A DNA stretch of 64,000 bases from Nocardioides marmoriginsengisoli (lineage in GTDB: Bacteria; Actinomycetota; Actinomycetes; Propionibacteriales; Nocardioidaceae), in assembly GCF_003725695.1 (NCBI RefSeq), contig NZ_RJSE01000009.1:310001-374000 (forward strand), written 5' to 3'. Numbering within the stretch: the first letter of the stretch is position 1; every line of letters starts with the position of its first letter. Positions 50,901 to 58,691 of the stretch are shown here, piece after piece. Below the pieces are notes generated by a model. It saw only the letters and a program-made list of their open reading frames with translations, was not told where the DNA came from and did not search any database. Position numbers and translations under genes: made by a program.

Positions 50901-53724
50901 TGGTCGTGCCGGCGGCGCCGGGGTAGACCTCGGGCCGGGCCGGGTTCGTCGAGCCCGAGAACGCCAGGTCGAGTCCGGCGGACGAGGAGTCCACCGAGCT
51001 GAACGTCATCGCGAACTGCGAGCCGCGGCTGGCGGCCCCGGCGAGCAGGCCGGTGTCGCCGACGTACGGGAGCACGTCGTACGCCGTCACGCCGTGCAGC
51101 GTGGTGTTGCCGGCGTTGCTCACCCGGATCCGGTACTTCACGTCGGACGCCGTGGTGATCTCGTGGTTGACCGTAGGGTCGGCTGCCCAGTCGCAGCCAC
51201 CCGGAGCCCCGGCGTCGGGGACGCAGATCTCCTTGACGACGCTGAGGGCGTCGGAGGCGGTCACCGGGATCGGGAAGGCCGTGGCCAGGTTCGCGAGCTC
51301 CTCGGTGGTGTTGCCGTCGCCGTCGACGTCCGGGCCGTCGGCCGCGAAGTTGTTGCCGCCGCTGACCCGGAACTGACCTGCTCCCGACAGGTACGCGTTG
51401 GTGGTCGCGTCGTACCAGGTGCCGCTGGCGTCACCGGCCCAGGTGGCGGGGATCGGGTTGACTCCGGGCACCGCGAGGTTCGTGGGGTACGCCGTGGTCG
51501 AGAGGGTCGGCCAGTTGTTCAGGACGCCCGGTGCGGTGGCGAGCGCCACCGTCGACGGGTACGTCGCCACCACGTAGTCACGGGTCTCCGAGCCGAAGGT
51601 GCCGGTGCCGTAGGTGTAGGTGACACCGGCCGGGATCGAGGCGAACGCGCCTGTTCCGGCAGCGGTGAACGACGCCGAGCCGGGGAGGATCTTCCAGCCG
51701 ACCGGTGCGATGAACACGGTCTGCGGGGTGATGCTCGTCCCCGGCCAGGCCGCGTTGACCTGGCCCCGCACCCCGAACGTGACGTGGGTGCCGACCTGGA
51801 CGGCGCCGCCGCCCTGGACGACCGGCTGGCCGTTGAAGGTGGCGTTCAGCGTCGTCAGCGGCTGGGTGTACTGCACCGTGCGGGAGGCGGGCGTGGAGAC
51901 CTGCCGGCTCGGCAGCGGGGTGCCGTTGGCGGCGGTAACGTAGTCGTCGTCGATCCCGTCGCCGTCCGCGTCGGAGGGGTAGCTGATCGTGACGTCGGCG
52001 GAGTTGGTGCGCTGCTGACCGATCAGCGGGACCGCGCCGTCGTCGACCTTGAACCGGTAGTCGACGAAGAACTGGGTCTGGGTGCTGTCGGTCCGCAGGA
52101 TCCGGCCCGCCGGGACCACGGCGGTCGTCGTGGCGCTGGTGAACCAGCGACCCGGCGCGACGTCGATGAACTCACCGCCGGCGAGGGTCGCGGTGCCGGT
52201 GTCGCCGGTGTTGTCCTCCCACTCGACCGTCGCGGTGAAGTCCTCGGGCGCCACGTATCCCGCGAGGGTGCTGGTCGGGGTCGGGACCGTGATCCGGTTG
52301 ACCTTGATGTGGTCCTTGTCGAGGTTGGGCTCGTCGATGACGACGGTTCCGTCCACGTTGCCGAGGTTGAACGCGTTGACCCGCCAGGCGCGGTTCTGCA
52401 GGTCGGTGTTTCCTGTTGCGGGGACGTTGACGGCGTACACCGAAGGGGTGCCGCCGAGGTCACCGTCGCCCGACGCGGTGGTGTTGCCGCTGGCGACGAC
52501 CTGCTTGCTGGAGTTGAGTCCGCCGAACGGCGCGCCGCAGGCGACGTAGTTGGTGGCGTTGATCGTCTTCGTGCCCAGGGTGCGTGCGTCGTCGAGGTAG
52601 TGCACCGTCACGTCGAGGGAGTTGGTGACCGCGGTCCGGAAGTTGCAGCCGGTCCCGTCGGCCTCCGGGAAGTTGCTCACCGGGAAGGTCAGCTCGACGA
52701 CCCGCTTCTGCCAGAAGGCCTTGTCGTCGGTGCCGACCAGCGGGTTGTTGGTCGCCGCGCCGCCGCTGTTGTACGCCGACGGCCCGCCGCCGCCCCAGGC
52801 ACCACGGGCGCCGTAGACCGGGTTGTTGAGCGAGCCCTTGGTCCAGGTGACCGTGTGCGCGACGTTGTCGACGACCGCGTCGGTGTCGATGGGGGCGCCG
52901 GGCGCCGTACTGATCCGGACCGGGCCGATGACGGCCTGGGCGGGTGCGTGGAAGACGATCTTGTAGTCGCCCGCGGCCACGAACCGGCCGTCGCCCTGGA
53001 TGCTGGCGCCGGAGAAGATCTGCATCGAGCCCGAGTTGGCGGCGAGCTGGACCCTGGTGGTGACGTCCGGCTTGACGGTGCTGCTCGGAACCACCGCACC
53101 GGCGGGACCGGCCGGCGTACCGATGTGCCAGGTGATGCTCGAGTCCGAGGTCGCCGAGGAGGCCGTGGTCGACGACGCGGTCGCCGACATCTCGATGTCG
53201 GAGCCGTCCGGGAAGAACTGGCCGCCCGCGGTGTCGTTGCCCGAGATGCCCGGGGAGTTGTAGGTCACCGAGAAGGTGCCCGAGGTGCCCGCGGCCAGGT
53301 TGCCGAGGTTGATCGTCTTGCCGGTGAGGTCGTCCCCGCCGATGGTGGCACCGGGGATGCCCGCGGGGGCGACCCAGCTCGCGTACCGCAGGATCGACCG
53401 GCCGGCCGGGTTCAGGCCCCACGGGTCGGCCGGCGGCGGCGTGAACTGCACCTGGGTCCCGTCGCACACGTCGGTCGTGCAGGAGTACTGCACCTTGTAG
53501 GTCACCGGGGTGCTGATCGGCGACGGGCTCCCGTTCACCACGGCGCTCAGGTCGGTGATCTCGGTGCCGTCGCCCTGGTTGACCGGGGTGATCACGAGGT
53601 CGAGGACTCCGCCGGCGGCGGACGCCGGGCTCGCGACGAGCCCGGTGAAGGCGCCGGCGAGCAGGCCGGCGGACGCGAGGAGCGCTGCTCCGCGGCGACG
53701 GGGACGGGAGGTGCGGGTGCGCAT
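47920..53724 (-). CDS. 1,934-residue secreted repeat protein with C-terminal sortase domain
   Basis: A very large surface protein. A signal peptide covers residues 1-36 (Arg-rich start, cleavage after PASA). Residues 37-1150 are beta-rich Ig-like or DUF11-like sequence. Four DUF7507/DUF11-type repeats of about 100 residues follow (about 1158-1610) in an A-B-A-B order (KADKGDVLKYTFSVENTGN, KADVDDVITYTITVHNAGPA and similar). The last 140 residues resemble a class F-type sortase: GTTVIAGHIS with His1842, LVSCTG with Cys1909, and FHYTKNLVV, where the catalytic Arg seems replaced by Thr/Lys. The His-Cys spacing of 67 is normal for sortases. There is no LPXTG motif and no membrane anchor. GGAAGG precedes the ATG. 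Confidence 0.85.
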   Translation of the reverse strand: MRTRTSRPRRRGAALLASAGLLAGAFTGLVASPASAAGGVLDLVITPVNQGDGTEITDLSAVVNGSPSPISTPVTYKVQYSCTTDVCDGTQVQFTPPPADPWGLNPAGRSILRYASWVAPAGIPGATIGGDDLTGKTINLGNLAAGTSGTFSVTYNSPGISGNDTAGGQFFPDGSDIEMSATASSTTASSATSDSSITWHIGTPAGPAGAVVPSSTVKPDVTTRVQLAANSGSMQIFSGASIQGDGRFVAAGDYKIVFHAPAQAVIGPVRISTAPGAPIDTDAVVDNVAHTVTWTKGSLNNPVYGARGAWGGGGPSAYNSGGAATNNPLVGTDDKAFWQKRVVELTFPVSNFPEADGTGCNFRTAVTNSLDVTVHYLDDARTLGTKTINATNYVACGAPFGGLNSSKQVVASGNTTASGDGDLGGTPSVYAVNVPATGNTDLQNRAWRVNAFNLGNVDGTVVIDEPNLDKDHIKVNRITVPTPTSTLAGYVAPEDFTATVEWEDNTGDTGTATLAGGEFIDVAPGRWFTSATTTAVVPAGRILRTDSTQTQFFVDYRFKVDDGAVPLIGQQRTNSADVTISYPSDADGDGIDDDYVTAANGTPLPSRQVSTPASRTVQYTQPLTTLNATFNGQPVVQGGGAVQVGTHVTFGVRGQVNAAWPGTSITPQTVFIAPVGWKILPGSASFTAAGTGAFASIPAGVTYTYGTGTFGSETRDYVVATYPSTVALATAPGVLNNWPTLSTTAYPTNLAVPGVNPIPATWAGDASGTWYDATTNAYLSGAGQFRVSGGNNFAADGPDVDGDGNTTEELANLATAFPIPVTASDALSVVKEICVPDAGAPGGCDWAADPTVNHEITTASDVKYRIRVSNAGNTTLHGVTAYDVLPYVGDTGLLAGAASRGSQFAMTFSSVDSSSAGLDLAFSGSTNPARPEVYPGAAGTTNDWGAGAAGKKAIRITVTGDLAAGEEKQVTFLAAPAAGADAPQKACNTVAIDSTETLPAEPLPVCVQLNEADLSVTTGSLTPWKEGEATTIPFTIENKGGGDDADASVAIDVPAGMQVDDLTPTGWSCTVPGGGAAPVDGAVTLTCTPVDGSGDPRTLDADEPETLSLAVTPTAPSATPICVGAEISGSLFDPVDANNTDEACATVADAFVAAPALTLDKSSEFVTDANGNGKADKGDVLKYTFSVENTGNVDVDDVAITDAKIGATTPASVDVAAGDTEELTANYTVTQADVDAGATRNSASATGTPTSGGSVTSNTDTDVVPGPDPVPTITVQKEAELTTDAGTTGKADVDDVITYTITVHNAGPATAHDVSVTDPLAGLSTITPASVATLAPGDDAEFTATYTVKQSDVDNGSVVNTATASFRKPTPPGGPVPALEDEDSNEVTVEAIDPDPSLSIEKTSTFKTDAHDDDLADKGDVLTYSFEVENTGNVTLTGVTVDDALAGLGAISPAPATLAPGASQTFTADYTVTQGDVDAGGTFNEATAVGTPPAGGKTESDPDDDAVDGPDPEPVVTVTKEGELTTDHGTAGKADPGDVITYTFTVHNAGPATAKDVSVTDPLAGLSAITPASVATLAPGDDAEFTATYTVTTKDVDRGEVRNQASAGYTPPTPRGGPAPAPKVTAPSNVVITPAIVKVQPTVTTKSTVSTVKLAVRANGTTVSKPVADVVTIAGIAAGGAPIQGTATLYGPSTKRSASMCTPGKVARKLTFTAQNGTTRLPAVQVGLPGHYTWVVKLAGNDLNKPAQHACGIAAESFVVSRAAYAAPVISTGFAQAGSSSARVAGAPTNLQFGGLGITAPVQTVGVKRGTMTVPGNVRRLGWLRSSAAIGEAIGTTVIAGHISDQRDRPGAFWRLSKAKVGQVVKIKDGAGKVHRYKVTGKRTYPRSKKLPASLFSTTGSARMLLVSCTGKVTRPGGGFHYTKNLVVTAVPIG

Positions 53725-53871
53725 GAGGGGCCTTCCAAGACGGGTACCAAGACGAGTCGAGCGCCCCGGACGGCGGGTCGGAGCGCTTTGCAACCTAGGT
53801 GCGGGTCCGTGTCGAAAGGTCCGATCCGCCGGAGTCTCATCCCTGATCTCATCCCTCGCGCCGGACCTCGG

Positions 53872-53889
53872 CTCCTACCAGGGTCGTAG
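53872..53889. promoter_or_regulatory. Second copy of the 18-bp motif, in the surface-protein control region
   Basis: Identical to 47839-47856. It lies 148 bp before the start of the giant surface protein (minus strand) and about 93 bp before the divergent small gene at 53982. The latter's upstream region is otherwise featureless, so the motif may control either or both. Confidence 0.55.
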
Positions 53890-53981
53890 CCCGGATGGGT
53901 ACCGCGGACCGATGGATCCGGGGCCGCGGCACAGCACACTCGAAGGACCCCATCCCGAGCGAGAGAAGAAGGTGATCGGCC

Positions 53982-54329
53982 ATGACCTGGTCCGAGACGC
54001 ACCGTCGTTGGCAGGCACTGCAGGAGGTCGAGACGCTGGCGAACGCCGGCGCGACCGAGCTGCCGTGGAACCCCGAGTACGCCGAGATCTTCGGCGACCG
54101 CGAGGAGCTCGCGGCCGCCCTGCACTACCGCTGGAACCTGACCCGGGAGGCCCAGCTCGACACCCACCTCCCCGAGTCCGTCCTGGAGGAGCAGCGCGCG
54201 CGGCTGGAGGAGCGCAACGCCGGCGTGATCCGGTTGCTGCGCGCAGGCTCGAGCAGGATCCCGGCCCCGCGTCAGGACTCGCTTCCCCGGATCGGCCCGT
54301 CGGTACCCTCGGACCGTGTCTCCGCGTAG
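53982..54329 (+). CDS. Small conserved hypothetical protein
   Basis: A 115-residue acidic protein with Trp-rich helices (TWSETHRRWQALQEVETLA at the start, then GDREELAAALHYRWNLTREA). It has no signal peptide, membrane helix or recognised domain. The last 25 residues are Pro/Ser-rich and disordered. AGAAGGTG lies about 9 nt before the ATG. Its end overlaps the P450 start by 14 bp. Function unknown; the pattern looks like a small helical regulatory or binding protein of actinobacteria. Confidence 0.65.
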   Translation: MTWSETHRRWQALQEVETLANAGATELPWNPEYAEIFGDREELAAALHYRWNLTREAQLDTHLPESVLEEQRARLEERNAGVIRLLRAGSSRIPAPRQDSLPRIGPSVPSDRVSA

Positions 54330-55653
54330 GGCTGTGCCCCCGATCAAGAAGGCGTCCGTCGTCCGGTCGTACGCGACCTGGCTGCTCTCGCACGGGCTGC
54401 AGCGGCGGGGCCTCCAGGTGGAGGCGAAGCGCGGCGTCCTGACCGCGATGCTGGCGATCGACCCGAAGATCGCGGCCGATCCGTTCCCGACGTACGAGTT
54501 GCTGCGCGGAGCGGACCCGATCGTCCGCGGACCGGTGGTCTCCTCGACGGTCGACCACCAGGCAGCCAACGAGATCCTGCGCAGCGACGACTTCGGCACC
54601 GCTGCCGGCCATGCCGAGCTGCCTCCGTTCCTGCGGCGCGTGCTGGAGCGGGTCGCCGACCCGTACTCGCTGAGCCCGGTCGACAAGCCGTCGCTGCTGG
54701 CGCTGGACCCGCCCGACCACACCCGGCACCGCAAGCTGGTCGCCCGGGCGTTCACCGCTCGTCGGATCACCGCGCTGGAGGACCGGGTCACGTCGGTGGC
54801 GGAGAAGCTCCTCGACGAGCTCGACGGCGGGTCGTTCGACCTGGTCGAGCGGTACGCCGCCCGGTTGCCGGTCGCGGTGATCGCCGACCTGCTCGGCGTA
54901 CCGGAGGAGCAGCACGACTGGTTGCTCGACTGGGGCAACCGGGCCGCGATCACGCTGGACCCCGGTCTGACGTTCCGCGAGTTCCGGGACGCCGAGACCG
55001 CGCTGCGCCGGATGCACCACTGGTTCGACGAGCACGTCGCGCAGCTGCGCCGCAATCCCGGCGACGACCTGCTCAGCCAGCTCGCACTGATCGACGGTGA
55101 GGACGCGCTGACCGATCTGGAGCTCCGCGCGATCGGGCTGCTGGTCCTCGGCGCCGGCTTCGAGACGACGGTGAACCTGATCGGCAACGCGGTGGTCAAC
55201 CTGGCCGCGCACCCCGAGCAGCGCGACCTGCTGGTCGCCGAGCCGGAGCGCTGGCCGAACGCGGTCGAGGAGGTGCTGCGCTACGACTCCCCCGTGCAGC
55301 TCACGGTGCGTTCCGCGCTGCGCGACACCGTGGTCGCCGGCACCCCGGTGCCCGAGGGGCTCGGCATCCTGGTGCTGCTCGGCGGGGTGAACCGCGACCC
55401 GAAGGTCTTCACCGATCCGCAGGCGTTCGACGTGACCCGCGCCAACCCGGACCAGCACCTCTCGTTCTCGGCCGGCGTGCACTTCTGCCTGGGGGCGAGC
55501 CTGGCCCGGTTGGAGGCGGTGACCGCGCTGCGCACGTTGTACGCGCGGTACCCGGACCTGGAGCTCGCCGAGGCGCCCGTACGACGCGGGACCCGGGTGC
55601 TGCACGGGTACGAGCAGGTGCGCGTCATGACGGGTTCCCCGGTTCCTGCCTGA
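54316..55653 (+). CDS. Cytochrome P450
   Basis: A 445-residue monooxygenase. The I-helix oxygen-activation motif is GAGFETT near residue 280, the K-helix ExxR is EEVLR near residue 318, the heme loop is FSAGVHFCLG near residue 390, and LDPPDHTRHRKLVARAF is the B'/C-helix pattern. The GTG start is preceded by TACCCT (54304-54309) ending 6 nt upstream, so it has its own leaderless promoter inside the previous gene. No ferredoxin or reductase gene is adjacent. Substrate unknown. Confidence 0.92.
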   Translation: MSPRRAVPPIKKASVVRSYATWLLSHGLQRRGLQVEAKRGVLTAMLAIDPKIAADPFPTYELLRGADPIVRGPVVSSTVDHQAANEILRSDDFGTAAGHAELPPFLRRVLERVADPYSLSPVDKPSLLALDPPDHTRHRKLVARAFTARRITALEDRVTSVAEKLLDELDGGSFDLVERYAARLPVAVIADLLGVPEEQHDWLLDWGNRAAITLDPGLTFREFRDAETALRRMHHWFDEHVAQLRRNPGDDLLSQLALIDGEDALTDLELRAIGLLVLGAGFETTVNLIGNAVVNLAAHPEQRDLLVAEPERWPNAVEEVLRYDSPVQLTVRSALRDTVVAGTPVPEGLGILVLLGGVNRDPKVFTDPQAFDVTRANPDQHLSFSAGVHFCLGASLARLEAVTALRTLYARYPDLELAEAPVRRGTRVLHGYEQVRVMTGSPVPA

Positions 55654-55670
55654 CCGGATGCCGAACGTTC

Positions 55671-55687
55671 TTGCGAACCGTTTGCAA
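55671..55687. promoter_or_regulatory. Nur-like nickel-responsive box before the NiCoT gene
   Basis: TTGCGA, 5 nt, TTGCAA matches the Streptomyces Nur box (tTGCaa-N5-ttGCAA) with one mismatch. It overlaps the probable -35 (TTGCAA, 55682-55687), 18 bp before the -10 TAGGGT (55706-55711). Nickel-loaded Nur would shut off the importer. Confidence 0.65.
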
Positions 55688-55717
55688 GTAGCGCCAGGGC
55701 AGTTCTAGGGTCGTCGG

Positions 55718-56821
55718 GTGACCCAGCTGCTCGAACCGACGTCTCCCGCGCCCGCACCCAAGCGCGGCTTCGACCGCGAGCAGAAGATCGCGCTGGCCCG
55801 CTGCCTCGCGTTCGTGGCGCTCCTGCACATCGTCGGCTGGGGACTGCTGATCGGCGTGGTCGCGCCCGAGCACTTCGAGGTCAGCGGCAAGATCCTCGGC
55901 GTCGGTCTCGGCGTCACGGCGTACACGCTGGGTCTGCGGCACGCGTTCGACGCGGACCACATCGCCGCGATCGACAACACCACCCGCAAGCTGATGACCG
56001 ACGGGCAGCGCCCGATGAGCGTCGGCTTCTGGTTCAGCCTCGGGCACAGCTCGGTGGTCTTCGTGATGGTGATGGGCATCGCCTTCGGGGTCCGGGCGCT
56101 CTCCAACGGCGTGGAGAACGAGAACTCGACGCTCCACCAGTTCGCCGGCGTCTGGGGGCCCACGGTCAGCGGCCTGTTCCTGCTCGCGATCGCGGTGCTG
56201 AACCTGATGGCGCTGCGCGGCATCCTCCGGGTCTTCGCGAACATGCGCCGCGGCCAGTACGACGAGACCGAGCTCGAGCGGCAGCTCGACAACCGCGGCT
56301 TCCTCAACCGGATCCTCGGCAAGGTCAACAAGACCGTCCGCAAGCCGTGGCACATGTACCCGGTCGGCTTCCTCTTCGGACTCGGCTTCGACACGGTGAC
56401 CGAGATCGGCCTGCTGGTGATCGCCGGTGGCGCGGTCGCGGCCAGCCTGCCGTGGTGGGCGGTGATCACGCTGCCGATCCTGTTCGCCGCCGGGATGTCG
56501 CTGATGGACACCATCGACGGAGCGTTCATGAACGTCGCCTACGGCTGGGCCTTCGCACAGCCGATCCGCAAGATCTACTACAACATCACCGTCACCGCGC
56601 TCTCGGTCGCGGTCGCGCTGATCATCGGCGTGACCACGATCGGCAGCATGCTGGCCGAGAACCTGGAGCTCACCTCGGGCCCGTTCGCCTGGTTGGCGAA
56701 CATCGACCTGGAGTACGTCGGCTACGGAATCGTCGCGCTGTTCGTCGTTGCCTGGATCGTCTCGGTGACGATCTGGAAGGTCGGCCGGATCGAGGAACGA
56801 TGGTCGGCGGACCTCTCCTGA
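55718..56821 (+). CDS. NiCoT family nickel/cobalt transporter
   Basis: A 367-residue eight-helix importer of the HoxN/NixA family. The signature motifs are RHAFDADHIAAIDNTTRK (about 79-96), FSLGHSSVVF, LFGLGFDTVTEIG near residue 218 and GMSLMDTIDGAFMNVAYGW near residue 258. His and Asp in the first motif bind the metal. The GTG start is 6 nt past a TAGGGT -10 box. The Nur-like box in the promoter points to nickel as the cargo. No nickel enzyme is encoded in the window. Confidence 0.93.
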   Translation: MTQLLEPTSPAPAPKRGFDREQKIALARCLAFVALLHIVGWGLLIGVVAPEHFEVSGKILGVGLGVTAYTLGLRHAFDADHIAAIDNTTRKLMTDGQRPMSVGFWFSLGHSSVVFVMVMGIAFGVRALSNGVENENSTLHQFAGVWGPTVSGLFLLAIAVLNLMALRGILRVFANMRRGQYDETELERQLDNRGFLNRILGKVNKTVRKPWHMYPVGFLFGLGFDTVTEIGLLVIAGGAVAASLPWWAVITLPILFAAGMSLMDTIDGAFMNVAYGWAFAQPIRKIYYNITVTALSVAVALIIGVTTIGSMLAENLELTSGPFAWLANIDLEYVGYGIVALFVVAWIVSVTIWKVGRIEERWSADLS

Positions 56822-56882
56822 GCGGATGCCGGCTTTCCACAAGCGGGTCATCTGAGTTGGTTTGTCGGGATATCGTGGCGCG

Positions 56883-57959
56883 GTGGTAGGGAAACTGGGG
56901 CTCGTCGGCGGTGTCGGCGTTGCATGGCTGCTGACGTTCGTCCTGATGGGCGGCGACGTCCTGCCTGCGCTCTCCGGCCCCAGCTCGCAGCCGAACGGCG
57001 CCGGCAAGGCGCTGGTCGCCGAGACCAACCCGTCGACCACCACCCCGTCCAGCACCCCCAGCCCGACCGCGACCGCGACGACGAGCGCCCCGCCGAGCAA
57101 GCCCAGCAAGGTGGCACTCTCCGCCGAGGCACTGGCCAGCAGCGTCCCCGTCGGCGGCCCGACCCTGGAGGCCCGCCCGATGGCCCGGCGCTCGGCCCCG
57201 CCGACGCTGTCCTTCCGGCTGGCGACGTACAACATCCTGGGCAGCTCGCACACCGGCGGCGGCGCCAAGTCCGGGCCGGCCCGCGCCAGCCGCGGCACCC
57301 AGTACGTGCTCGACCACGGCTTCTCCGTCGTCGGCTTCCAGGAGATGCAGTCCAACCAGCGCTCGACCTTCCTCAACAAGGTCAACAACACCTGGGGCCT
57401 CCTGCCCGGCGGGTCCCAGCGCAGCGGCGACGGCGACAACTCGATCGCCTGGCGCAAGGACACCTGGCAGCTGGTCAAGGCCGACAGCGTCTCGATCCCG
57501 TACTTCAGCGGGAAGCCCCGCAACATCCCGGTGCTGCTGCTCCGCCACAAGCAGACCGGCATCGAGGCCTGGTTCACCAACTTCCACAACCCCGCCGACA
57601 AGTTCGGCAACGCCCAGAAGTGGCGCAACATTGCCAAGCAGCGCCAGGTCGCGCTCTTCAACGACCTCGCCAAGACCGGCCGCCCGATCTTCGTCACCGG
57701 CGACATGAACGAGCGCCGCAGCTGGGCCTGCGACATCGTCACCGGCTCCGACATGAAGGCCGCCGCCGGCGGCGACGGACGCAACGGGTGCAGCGTCCAG
57801 ACGAACCGCGTGGTCGACTGGATCGCCGGCTCGTACGACGTGGAGTTCAGCAACTACTACGAGGACCGCGGCCCGGTCGTGGACTACCTGACGGACCACC
57901 CGATCATCGGGGTGGACGTGAAGATCGACAGCCGGGACTTTCCGCGCGCTGTTCAGTGA
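56883..57959 (+). CDS. Membrane-anchored endonuclease/exonuclease/phosphatase family protein
   Basis: A 358-residue protein with an N-terminal helix, a Ser/Thr/Pro linker (about 40-85) and an extracellular EEP domain (about 110-358). Catalytic marks are ATYNILGSSH, VVGFQEMQ (metal-binding Glu, about residue 155), TNFHNP, VTGDMNERRS near residue 275 and TDHPIIGVDV with the final Asp-His. It could be a nuclease, phosphodiesterase or sphingomyelinase-like enzyme. GTG 56883 is chosen because TATCGT ends 6 nt upstream; a TTG 7 codons earlier is less likely. Confidence 0.82.
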   Translation: MVGKLGLVGGVGVAWLLTFVLMGGDVLPALSGPSSQPNGAGKALVAETNPSTTTPSSTPSPTATATTSAPPSKPSKVALSAEALASSVPVGGPTLEARPMARRSAPPTLSFRLATYNILGSSHTGGGAKSGPARASRGTQYVLDHGFSVVGFQEMQSNQRSTFLNKVNNTWGLLPGGSQRSGDGDNSIAWRKDTWQLVKADSVSIPYFSGKPRNIPVLLLRHKQTGIEAWFTNFHNPADKFGNAQKWRNIAKQRQVALFNDLAKTGRPIFVTGDMNERRSWACDIVTGSDMKAAAGGDGRNGCSVQTNRVVDWIAGSYDVEFSNYYEDRGPVVDYLTDHPIIGVDVKIDSRDFPRAVQ

Positions 57960-58161
57960 GGGTTTGGGCGCCTGTACGCCGGTTCTTGCTCGCGTCGGTT
58001 CGCCCAGAATGACGCGGGCCACGGCAGCCCGACAATCACGATCGGAGTCAGTTCCACCTTCTGATCCGCCGACCAGCAGGATGCGGAGAAGGGTGCGGGC
58101 CCCATCGCTGAGCCCGGACGTCCGCCCGTGTTCATGGCTCGGTCGGACGCCCGGGCGGCGC
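57960..58161. other. Non-coding gap at the edge of the accessory region
   Basis: About 200 bp between the EEP gene and the small lysine-rich gene. The longer open frames here lack protein character. CGCCCGGGCG near 58149 is self-complementary and could belong to a terminator. I see no tRNA, attachment-site pair or recombinase that would mark an island junction. Confidence 0.35.
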
Positions 58162-58272
58162 TCAGCCCTTGCCCAAGGTGCTTCCGGCCTTGGACTTCGC
58201 TCCCTTTGACGACGACGATGACGACAGCGTCTTCCCGGCCTTCGACAGCGCAGACTTGCTCGGCTTGCCCAT
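58162..58272 (-). CDS. 36-residue lysine/serine-rich micro-protein in the Ubl operon
   Basis: ATG at 58272 begins 5 nt after the stop of the DUF6527 gene and has a strong ribosome site (GGAAGGGGGTGA) 4 nt upstream, so translation is well supported. The product starts MGKPSKSALSKAGKTL, has six consecutive Ser (17-22), and ends KSKAGSTLGKG. It contains eight Lys and eleven Ser, and the motif SKAGxTL occurs twice (residues 10-16 and 27-33). It has no membrane helix or signal. Its position as the last gene of a ubiquitin-like operon makes a conjugation target or tag conceivable, but that is inference. Confidence 0.7.
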   Translation of the reverse strand: MGKPSKSALSKAGKTLSSSSSSKGAKSKAGSTLGKG

Positions 58273-58277
58273 GTTGC

Positions 58278-58691
58278 TCACCCCCTTCCGGCGCTCGTAC
58301 CTCGTGCTTGGTCCCACAGGCGGCGCCACCACCGGGCCTTCGCCGCGATCGGCGCGACGACGACAGGAACGTGGGCAGCTCGGTCACGTGCGAGCGCCGC
58401 CTCGGTTGCACGCGCAGAGATGCGGGGCAACCAGTCAATGTGGTCGTGACGGATGTAGTAGTGCGACCGACATGGCTGTTGGCCGTTGCCAATCGACGGG
58501 CGGAGGCTGACGGAGCCATCGAACGAGAGCACCCAGTCGTTCGGACCAAGCGGCGTGACGACCTTGACGCCACATCCGCAGGCGCAGAGGTGAACCGCCG
58601 TACGGTATTGCAGCGAGACGTAAAGGGTCTCCGGCTCCGGCGTAGCCGGGATGGACGTGGTGAACATCGTGGTCAGGTTCATCGCCTTCAC
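58278..58691 (-). CDS. DUF6527 family Cys-rich protein
   Basis: A 137-residue protein. Residues 36-40 are CACGC, followed by VVTPLGPNDWVLSFDGSVSL, PSIGNG and PCRSHYYIRHDHIDWLP; Cys36/38/40, Cys74 and His77 look like a zinc site. This matches the DUF6527 pattern. Members often lie beside ThiF- and ubiquitin-like genes; their biochemical role is unknown. The GTG overlaps the E1-like stop (GTGA), so it belongs to the same operon. The last 50 residues are Ala/Arg-rich and probably disordered. Confidence 0.85.
   Translation of the reverse strand: MKAMNLTTMFTTSIPATPEPETLYVSLQYRTAVHLCACGCGVKVVTPLGPNDWVLSFDGSVSLRPSIGNGQQPCRSHYYIRHDHIDWLPRISARATEAALARDRAAHVPVVVAPIAAKARWWRRLWDQARGTSAGRG

Noticed and set aside
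47887-53889. A 2,000-codon open frame on the plus strand opposite the giant surface protein
   Set aside because: It is the mirror frame of a high-GC gene: composition is Arg/Gly/Val/Asp-rich with no domain, while the minus-strand reading has a signal peptide, clear repeats and a sortase fold.
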